Assembly (NCBI GenBank): GCA_041394705.1
Contig: JAWKHS010000013.1
Span: 140,579-204,578, forward strand
Reading direction: 5' to 3'
Length of the DNA: 64,000 bases
Source of the DNA: Vicinamibacterales bacterium
GTDB lineage: Bacteria > Acidobacteriota > Vicinamibacteria > Vicinamibacterales > UBA2999
In this document: positions 57,896 to 64,000 of the stretch, piece by piece
Position numbering within the stretch: the stretch's first letter is position 1
Layout: every line of letters begins with the position of its first letter
Notes under the pieces: model-generated
What the model was told of the DNA's origin: nothing
The model's input: the letters and a program-made list of their open reading frames with translations, nothing else
The model's database searches: none
Position numbers and translations under genes: made by a program

Positions 57896-58873
57896 TCAGA
57901 TGACGCGCGAGATCCCGTCCGCGCCGTCCTCGGGCGGCGTGGACGTGGCCCGGAGCGCGCAGTCGAACAGCATGTCGCCGCCCATGCGGAACACGCGGTA
58001 GTCGGGACGCGCGCACTCGCGCAGCAGGTTGGCCGCCGGCAGTCGGAACGCGGGCCGGCCCCCGCCGATGAACATGGGGGCCACCGCGACCTGCACGCGA
58101 TCGAGCAGGCCGGCCGCCAGGAACGCCGACACCGTCACCCCACCGCCCTCGACGAAGATGCGCGCACAGCCACGCGCGTGCAGATGCGACACGAGCTCGG
58201 CCAGGTCCGGGCCGTTGGGGCCGTCGCCGACGCCGAGCACTTCGGCCTGCCCGGGCTCCGGCGGACGGCCGCTGACGTAGCGCTTCACGTACACGTACAG
58301 CGTCGGGGCCTCGCCGTCCTGGAACACGTGGTAGCCGCTCGACAGGCGGGCCATCGGGTCGATCACGACCCGGAGCGGATTCGTACCGGCCACGTGCCGG
58401 GTCGTGAGCCGCGGGTCGTCGGCCGCGACCGTGCCGGCCCCGACGACGACCGCGTCGCACAGGGCGCGCAGGCGATGCATGTGGCGCAGGTTCTCGGTGC
58501 CGGTCACGAACTGCGAGTCGCCCGAGTGCGTCGCGATGAAGCCGTCGAGGCTCTGTCCCAGGTGGCCGACCGTGATGGGCGCGTGCGTGGTGGCCGAGCA
58601 GACGGGCAGGTAGAGATCCAGGAGGGCACGGTCGGCGCCGGTGACGGACGCGGTGAGCGTCCACCCCTGTTCGGGGCGCCAGACGGCGGTGGCCGAACCG
58701 TCGTCGACCGCCACGGGGCAGAGCGCGCCGCCCGGCGTGACCCGCACCGCGGCCGGGACGCCGGCGGCCTCGCGCGCGGCCGCGCCCCGGGCCAGCGCCT
58801 GGACGGCGTCCCAGGCCCAGGCGGCCGCGGCATCGGCCGGCGGGGACGCGATCGAGGAAGGCTCGTCCACCAT
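57896..58873 (-). CDS. RibD C-terminal (dihydrofolate reductase-like) reductase
   Basis: A 325-residue protein from ATG 58873 (GGAAGG upstream). The first 110 residues are an extension without the deaminase zinc motif. The reductase domain follows: ITVGHLGQSLDGFIATHSGD, DAVVVGAGTVAADDPRLTTR, NPLRVVIDPMARLSSGYHVF, ARIFVEGGGVTVSAFLAAGL and DRVQVAVAPMFIGGGRPAF. It reduces a ribosylamino-pyrimidine or a related ring-opened GTP product with NADPH. With the RibA gene it forms a non-riboflavin GTP branch in this neighbourhood. Confidence 0.92.
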   Translation of the reverse strand: MVDEPSSIASPPADAAAAWAWDAVQALARGAAAREAAGVPAAVRVTPGGALCPVAVDDGSATAVWRPEQGWTLTASVTGADRALLDLYLPVCSATTHAPITVGHLGQSLDGFIATHSGDSQFVTGTENLRHMHRLRALCDAVVVGAGTVAADDPRLTTRHVAGTNPLRVVIDPMARLSSGYHVFQDGEAPTLYVYVKRYVSGRPPEPGQAEVLGVGDGPNGPDLAELVSHLHARGCARIFVEGGGVTVSAFLAAGLLDRVQVAVAPMFIGGGRPAFRLPAANLLRECARPDYRVFRMGGDMLFDCALRATSTPPEDGADGISRVI

Positions 58874-58920
58874 CGTGCCTTCCCGATGATATATGGGCCG
58901 CGCAGGACTGGCCGAAGCCG

Positions 58921-59349
58921 TCAGTCGAACGTCATCACGGCCAGGACGACGGCCGCGATCGCGAGCAGCGTGATGACCTTGCCGGTGGTGTCGAGGCGCG
59001 CCGCGGCGGACTGGTCGCCGAGCCGCAGCTGTTTCTGGAATCGGTGCGACATGCCCACCGCGATCGTGAGCAGCACCACGGCGGTCAGCTTCGCGTGGAA
59101 GGTCCCCGGGAGCGATCCGAATCCCCCCCACTTCGTGAACGTGAGGATCAGCCCCGTGACCCACAGCAGCACGAGACCGGCTGACCCGACGTGGCTCATC
59201 ACCGGTGGAAACCGTCCGAGCACGGCCTTGTCCGCGGGCGACGCCTTCCGGATGAGCCCGCCCATCACCATGGTCGAGAAGGACACCGAGAAGCCGAGCG
59301 CCAGACCGAGGAAGTGGAGGATCAGCAACACCTGGTTGAGTTGATTCAC
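58921..59349 (-). CDS. Four-helix membrane protein (CopD/DUF2269-like)
   Basis: From GTG 59349 a 142-residue protein with four hydrophobic segments: about 5-28 (NQVLLILHFLGLALGFSVSF), 54-74 (SAGLVLLWVTGLILTFTKW), 84-103 (HAKLTAVVLLTIAVGMSHRF) and 122-141 (VITLLAIAAVVLAVMTFD). Conserved-looking His residues occur in helices 1 and 3, as in haem- or copper-associated membrane proteins. Function unknown. An upstream start would add charged residues only. Confidence 0.8.
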   Translation of the reverse strand: MNQLNQVLLILHFLGLALGFSVSFSTMVMGGLIRKASPADKAVLGRFPPVMSHVGSAGLVLLWVTGLILTFTKWGGFGSLPGTFHAKLTAVVLLTIAVGMSHRFQKQLRLGDQSAAARLDTTGKVITLLAIAAVVLAVMTFD

Positions 59350-59453
59350 GTCGTCGCTCCGCCGGCGGCGCCCGGCCGGACCTCCGGTCGGCGTACCACC
59401 ACGCCGCACGATTATAGTGACGAGGTGCCGCGCCTCCCGCACCGGCCCGTCGG

Positions 59454-60200
59454 ATGAGCCGCCTCGACCGAGCCGTCGGCCTTGCGCGATCGCTGGCGAT
59501 CTACCACTTGATTCCGCGGCGGCAGCGGCCGCTCCGGCGGCTGTACGGCTCGTTCCTGCGTCCCGGCGATCTGGCCTTCGACATCGGCGCGCACGTGGGC
59601 AACCGCACGCGGGCCCTGGCGGCCATCGGCTGCCGGGTGGTGGCGGTGGAGCCGCAGCCGGCGGTGGCGGCGGCCCTCAGGGCCGTCGTCGGCCGGATCG
59701 CGGCGGTGGAGATCGTGGAGGCGGCCGTGTCGCGCACCCCAGGCCGTGCGCGCCTGGCCGTCAGCGAGCGGACGCCCACGGTGAGCACGCTGTCCGACGA
59801 CTGGCGGGATCGGCGGCGCGGCGAGGCCGGCTTCGCGGGCGTGGACTGGAACACGTCGGTGGACGTGGAGACCACGACGCTCGACGCGCTGGTGGCCCGC
59901 TACGGCCTGCCGGCCTTCGTGAAGCTGGACATCGAAGGTGGCGAACCGGCGGCGCTCGACGGCCTGAGCCGCGCGGTGCCGATGGTGTCCGTCGAGTACC
60001 TGCCCGAGGCCCTCGACGCGGTGACGGCCTGCGGCGAACGGCTCCTGCGCCTCGGGACGTATCGCTTCAACTGGACGCCCGCCGAATCGCACCGGCTGGC
60101 GTCGGACGAGTGGCTGGCGCTCGACGCGCTCGTCGGCCGGCTGGCGGGCACGGCGCGGCACGGCGACGTGTACGCCCGGCTGGAGACCCAGGATGCCTGA
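59454..60200 (+). CDS. FkbM-family methyltransferase
   Basis: A 248-residue protein with the FkbM pattern: LAFDIGAHVGNRTRALAAIG (SAM loop), RVVAVEPQPAVAAALRAVVG, TTLDALVARYGLPAFVKLDI and EGGEPAALDGLSRA. The KLDIEGGE motif is the family hallmark. It O-methylates sugars or polyketides. It overlaps the next gene by 8 nt. Confidence 0.93.
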   Translation: MSRLDRAVGLARSLAIYHLIPRRQRPLRRLYGSFLRPGDLAFDIGAHVGNRTRALAAIGCRVVAVEPQPAVAAALRAVVGRIAAVEIVEAAVSRTPGRARLAVSERTPTVSTLSDDWRDRRRGEAGFAGVDWNTSVDVETTTLDALVARYGLPAFVKLDIEGGEPAALDGLSRAVPMVSVEYLPEALDAVTACGERLLRLGTYRFNWTPAESHRLASDEWLALDALVGRLAGTARHGDVYARLETQDA

Positions 60201-61467
60201 CGGACGCCCCGCGAACTCGCCGCGCCAGATCCTGGCCGCGAGCCTCATGGGCACGGCCATCGAGTTCTTCGACTTCTACATCTACGCGACCGCGGCCGTC
60301 CTGGTCTTCCCGGCGCTGTTCTTTCCGTCCTCCGATCCCGCCACGGCCACGCTCGCCTCGCTCGCCACGTTTGCGATCGCGTTCCTGGCGCGGCCGATCG
60401 GCTCGGCGCTCTTCGGCCACTTCGGCGACCGCGTGGGCCGGAAGACCACGCTCGTCGCCGCGCTCCTCACCATGGGAATCTCGACGGTGGCCATCGGCCT
60501 CGTCCCGTCCTACGCCTCGATTGGCCTCGCGGCCCCGGTGCTCCTCGCGCTCTGCCGCTTCGGCCAGGGCCTGGGCCTCGGCGGCGAGTGGGGGGGCGCG
60601 GTGCTGCTCGCGACCGAGAACGCCCCGCCGGGCAAGCGCGCGTGGTACGGCATGTTCCCGCAGCTCGGCGCGCCGCTCGGGTTCTTCTTCTCCGGCGGCA
60701 TCTTCCTGGTGATCTCGCGCGTCCTGAGCGACCAGCAGTTCTTCGCGTGGGGCTGGCGTATCCCTTTCCTCTCGAGCGCGGTGCTGGTGGCCGTCGGCCT
60801 GTACGTGCGGCTGGCGATCACGGAGACCCCCGTCTTCCAGAAAGCGCTCGAGCGGAAGGAGCGCGTGCGGGTGCCGATGGTGACGGTGCTGACCTCGCAT
60901 CCGGGCGCGCTGGTGGTGGGCACCGTGATCGGGCTGTCGGTCTACGCGTCGTTCTACCTGACCACGGTCTTCGCGCTGTCGTGGGGCACGACGACGCTCG
61001 GCTACACGCGGGAGCAGTTCCTGATCATCCAGCTGTTCGGCGTGGTCTTCTTCGCGATCGGCGTGCCGTGGTCGGCGCGGATCGCGGAACGGGGACGCAA
61101 GCGCCTGCTCGTCTGGGTGAACGTCGCGATCGTGCTGTACGCGCTCGTGATGCCCCGCCTGTTCGAGTCGGGCACCGCGGGGACGACGCTGGCCATGGCC
61201 GCCGGCTTCCTGCTGGTCGGCTTCAGCTACGGCCCGATCGGGACGGTGCTCGCCGAGCTCTTCCCGACGTCGGTCCGCTACACGGGCGCCTCGCTCACCT
61301 ACAACTTCGCCGGCATCTTCGGCGCGTCGCTGGCGCCGTACGCGGCGCAGTGGCTGGCGGCCCGCTACGGGCTGCAGGCGGTCGGCTACTACCTGGCAAT
61401 GACGGCCATCGTGTCGCTCGCGGGGCTGGCGGCCAGCCGCGAGACGAAGGACGTGGAGATGGTCTAG
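60193..61467 (+). CDS. MFS transporter, metabolite:H+ symporter (MHS) type
   Basis: A 424-residue, 12-TM transporter. MHS family features: GTAIEFFDFYIYATAAVLVF in TM1, GHFGDRVGRKTTLVAALLTM between TM2 and TM3 and CRFGQGLGLGGEWGGAVLLA in TM4. These carriers (ProP, ShiA, KgtP type) import organic acids or osmolytes with protons. The substrate is not decidable. The ATG overlaps the FkbM gene end. Confidence 0.94.
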   Translation: MPDGRPANSPRQILAASLMGTAIEFFDFYIYATAAVLVFPALFFPSSDPATATLASLATFAIAFLARPIGSALFGHFGDRVGRKTTLVAALLTMGISTVAIGLVPSYASIGLAAPVLLALCRFGQGLGLGGEWGGAVLLATENAPPGKRAWYGMFPQLGAPLGFFFSGGIFLVISRVLSDQQFFAWGWRIPFLSSAVLVAVGLYVRLAITETPVFQKALERKERVRVPMVTVLTSHPGALVVGTVIGLSVYASFYLTTVFALSWGTTTLGYTREQFLIIQLFGVVFFAIGVPWSARIAERGRKRLLVWVNVAIVLYALVMPRLFESGTAGTTLAMAAGFLLVGFSYGPIGTVLAELFPTSVRYTGASLTYNFAGIFGASLAPYAAQWLAARYGLQAVGYYLAMTAIVSLAGLAASRETKDVEMV

Positions 61468-61648
61468 AGACGCGTAGGGACCAGGGATCCGGGATCGGGG
61501 GATCGGGACCCGGAGGCGTCATCGGTCGGCGCACCGACACGATTCGTCAGACGGCCCGGGCCGTCTGCCTCACGACAACGCGTGGCCGGCGCCGGCAGGC
61601 CTGGACCAGGCCGGACTCGCTGGCAGTCCCCTTGCACCGGCCGCCGCG

Positions 61649-64000
61649 ATGCGCCGCGTCGTCCTCGTGCTGTGTGCAAGCGTGCTGTCCGCGTGCGGGC
61701 CGTCCGCGCACCCTGCCGCCACCGTCAGCGGCGCAGGCGGTCCCGGTACCGCGGTCCCTGGTGCGGCCTATCGCTCGGAGCAGGAGTGGGTCGTCTGGTC
61801 GATGGCCGAGCACGCCGGCCGGGTGGCCGGCCTCACGGGGACGCAGCCGCCACACGGGCTGCGCGTCGCCGCGGAGGCGGATGCGACGGTGCCTCGATTC
61901 GCGCTGGAAGCCGAGGGCCGTCAGGCCGGCACGATCGCCCTCGCCACCCACCTGTGGGATCCGCGCGGCGCCCGGCAGGTCGTCGAGGTCGTCGCGCCCG
62001 GGGTGCTGGCGGCACCGGGGAGCGCGGGACCGCCGGAAATCCAGGACGCCCGGCGCCTGCTCGATCGCCTTACGTCCCCGACCCTCGACGTCCTTTTCGA
62101 CGAGGACCGGCGCGTCTCCTCGGCCCTGCGCGCGTCGCCACGCTCTGCGGCCCTGCACGAACAGGCGGCGCTGCTCCTCGCCGTCTTCGCGCTTCGCGAC
62201 GGGGCCGGCACCTTCTCGGACTATCGGGATCCGCTCTCGCGGCTCGCCGTACACCTGGCCGTGGCCGGTCCGGAGGCGCAGACGCCCGCCGGACGCGTGG
62301 CTGCGGCACTCCTCCTCGCGCTGGTGGGCCGTGAACGGGACGCTCGGACGGCGGCGGAGGCCCTCGGCGCCGAGGACGGCGCCATCGAGCGCACGTGGAG
62401 CCGGGTCGTCGCCCTGCGCGCGTCGAACGACTGGCGCCTGCTCGAACACCCGGCGTCGGCCACGCTCGTCGAGCGGCTGACGCACGCCCGCGCCGTCTTC
62501 ACGCGGCTCGGGTCGCAGCGCATGCTGTCGTACGTCTCGCCCGGCGACAGCACGGACGGACCGGAATGGGCGCGTGTCGCGCTCATGGGCCCGTTCAGCG
62601 TCGACGCCGGCAACCGCTTCGGGGCGATCGGGCTCGCGCTGGAATTCGCGGAAGCACAGCGCGCCATCGCGGAGTATCGCGGCCGCGCCGTGGAGGACGA
62701 CGCGGTGGCGCGCGTGCTCGCCGAGGCCGGACCGCGGCCCGAGGACGACTATCGCGTGCTGGCATGGCCGCTCTGGCGATCGTCGGCGGCCCGCCACCTC
62801 GCCGGGCGGCTCGTGTCGGCGGCCGGCCACCTGCGCAACCAGGGCCTGGAGGCCGACGTCCAGCCGATGATCGACGCAGCGCTGGCTGCGGACGGCGGCG
62901 GCCTGGCGAGCCTGCCCACTATCATCCTGGCCGCCGCGCTGGCATCCAACGACGACGCCGTGCCGCGGCGGACGCTCGAGTCTGCGGCGCGCGAGGTCGC
63001 GGCGCATCCGGACGCGTGTCCGCCTGGGGCATGGGCCGCGCTGAGCACCCGCGCGGCCAAGGTCGTCCTGCCCTGGCCGCAGTACACCGGATGGTTCCGG
63101 CCGGCGACGCCATTCGGTACGGCGATGGAGCTGGCCGAGCGCGGCCTGAGGCGCAACGCGCGGCCGGAGGCGCCGCTGGAAGAGGCAGAGGGCTATCACG
63201 CGCTGGCGCCGTCGGACTATTGGGCGGCGTATGCCGTCATGCGCCTGCGCACGGCCGGCAAGCCAACGCTCGCCTCCTTCCGCGAGCACGTCGGGCCGAT
63301 CGTCGAGTTCGACGTCAACCCGCTGCGGTTCCTGATGGACTACGTGGCCCGGACGGACGGCGAGCTGGTCGCCGTCGCCAGCTCCCTGTGCGCGCTCGAC
63401 GGGGACCGCTGTCAACGGCTGGCCGAGGTCCACCTGGCGGAGGGCCGCGAGGACGAGGCGGCGTCAGCCTACGACCAGTGGTTCGACGCGGCCTCGGACC
63501 GGGTGGCCGCGGCCAACGGCATCCGCTGGGCCGTGCTGTACCACCTCGACCAGGGACATCGGGACAGAGCCCTCGTGGTGGCGGCGCGGGCCGGGGCCAC
63601 CGGGGCGGCCGGAGGCCTGGAAGTCCAGGGCAACGTCCTCGAGAGGATTGGCCGTCTCGATGAGGCCGAAGCCGTCTACCGCCAGACGGCCGATCGCTAC
63701 ACGGGCTGGAAGGCCCTCCCCGCGGCGTACTACCTCCGTCGCTGGCTGTCGACCCGGGACGCCTCGCTGCGCGCGCGCGCGATGCCGCTGCTGTCGGAGC
63801 CGTTTCCGAACGGCCTCGAGTCGCTCGTGAAGCCGGACCTTCCGCCCGTTCCGACCGATGGCGTGCGCCTGGTCACGTTCGGCCTGCGCCAAGAACGCGC
63901 GGGGCTGCGGCGCGGCGACATCATCGTGGGCATCGACGGGTATCGGGCAAGGACGGCGGCCCAATACCAGTGGCTGATGCGGATGTCGTGGGAGCCCCGC
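61649..64000 (+). CDS. Large lipoprotein with helical repeats and PDZ-like end (3' truncated)
   Basis: An open frame from ATG 61649 to the right edge (784 codons visible, no stop). The N-terminus MRRVVLVLCASVLSACGPSA is a lipoprotein signal, Cys at 16. The body is helical with TPR-like pieces (LAEVHLAEGREDEAASAYDQ and VLERIGRLDEAEAVYRQTAD). Near the edge DGVRLVTFGLRQERAGLRRG leads into DIIVGIDGYRARTAAQY, the pattern of a PDZ domain (GL..GD.I..I.G). The whole is probably a periplasm-facing scaffold or part of a protease system. The function is unknown. Confidence 0.82.
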   Translation, partial: MRRVVLVLCASVLSACGPSAHPAATVSGAGGPGTAVPGAAYRSEQEWVVWSMAEHAGRVAGLTGTQPPHGLRVAAEADATVPRFALEAEGRQAGTIALATHLWDPRGARQVVEVVAPGVLAAPGSAGPPEIQDARRLLDRLTSPTLDVLFDEDRRVSSALRASPRSAALHEQAALLLAVFALRDGAGTFSDYRDPLSRLAVHLAVAGPEAQTPAGRVAAALLLALVGRERDARTAAEALGAEDGAIERTWSRVVALRASNDWRLLEHPASATLVERLTHARAVFTRLGSQRMLSYVSPGDSTDGPEWARVALMGPFSVDAGNRFGAIGLALEFAEAQRAIAEYRGRAVEDDAVARVLAEAGPRPEDDYRVLAWPLWRSSAARHLAGRLVSAAGHLRNQGLEADVQPMIDAALAADGGGLASLPTIILAAALASNDDAVPRRTLESAAREVAAHPDACPPGAWAALSTRAAKVVLPWPQYTGWFRPATPFGTAMELAERGLRRNARPEAPLEEAEGYHALAPSDYWAAYAVMRLRTAGKPTLASFREHVGPIVEFDVNPLRFLMDYVARTDGELVAVASSLCALDGDRCQRLAEVHLAEGREDEAASAYDQWFDAASDRVAAANGIRWAVLYHLDQGHRDRALVVAARAGATGAAGGLEVQGNVLERIGRLDEAEAVYRQTADRYTGWKALPAAYYLRRWLSTRDASLRARAMPLLSEPFPNGLESLVKPDLPPVPTDGVRLVTFGLRQERAGLRRGDIIVGIDGYRARTAAQYQWLMRMSWEPR

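Noticed and set aside
61547..63433. Antisense frame of 628 codons opposite the large lipoprotein
   Set aside because: Same GC-driven shadow pattern; the plus-strand frame has a lipoprotein signal, TPR-like repeats and a PDZ-like end.

Overview
The window is GC-rich DNA that looks like an Acidobacteriota chromosome, probably close to Vicinamibacteria (an inference). The evidence is a PadR regulator overlapping a duplicated FtsX/MacB-type permease of the kind abundant in that phylum, many secreted multihaem and peptidase genes, and very high GC outside the first 20 kb. It contains no rRNA or tRNA that I could see.

Bases 1-20934 are a chromosomal (sedentary) integron. A tyrosine recombinase with the IntI-specific insertion (19957-20934, minus) is followed by a candidate attI/Pc region (19771-19956) and then at least 27 attC sites that delimit small cassettes down to the left edge, where the array runs out of the window. 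Every attC has the same asymmetry: both predicted extrahelical bases lie on the high-coordinate arm. The array is therefore read leftward, away from intI. Because intI is also on the minus strand and its 3' end faces the array, the integrase is inverted relative to the classical layout. Cassettes encode toxin-antitoxin pairs (HigBA twice, MazEF-like, RHH/Fic, DUF4160/DUF2442), secreted, lipo- and membrane proteins of unknown role, a FRG-domain protein, a PD-(D/E)XK-like nuclease, a tail-collar-like membrane protein and a small protein ending in the SSB C-terminal peptide. There are also five near-identical cassettes with no convincing gene. Three insertion sequences interrupt the array: one IS256-type inside an attC, and two IS30-type copies exactly at attC core sites.

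Bases 21176-64000 are ordinary chromosome with dense genes. In order: an NHL/SMP-30-like beta-propeller, an AraC/GyrI-like regulator and an S9 peptidase (minus); a tightly overlapping PAP2-TolC-adaptor-RND operon followed by an octahaem cytochrome (plus); a cyclophilin, a 5'-nucleotidase, HtrA and an OmpR-type two-component pair (minus); a DUF2853 protein and a haem-bearing terpene-cyclase-like protein; a class IV aminotransferase; an alpha/beta-hydrolase-fold lipoprotein that has lost its nucleophile; the PadR/permease pair; DUF952, an AGCS sodium symporter, a lipoprotein and a GNAT acetyltransferase.

From 49868 to 58873 a set of genes looks like one uncharacterised pathway: GTP cyclohydrolase II, CDP-alcohol phosphatidyltransferase, zinc-type alcohol dehydrogenase, a PTPS/QueD-family enzyme, a GT4 glycosyltransferase, a methyltransferase and a RibD-C-type reductase. 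Together they suggest a GTP-derived pteridine or pyrimidine that is glycosylated, methylated and perhaps lipid-linked. Two unrecognised proteins (55418-57875), one with a papain-like Cys/His pattern, sit inside it. The window ends with a four-helix membrane protein, a FkbM methyltransferase, an MHS-type transporter and a truncated lipoprotein with a PDZ-like end.

Sequence quality note: several frameshifts in repeated or GC-rich stretches (IS30 copy 2, noncoding cassette D, the 10799-11229 gene, the first HigB) are indel-only and may be assembly errors rather than real decay.
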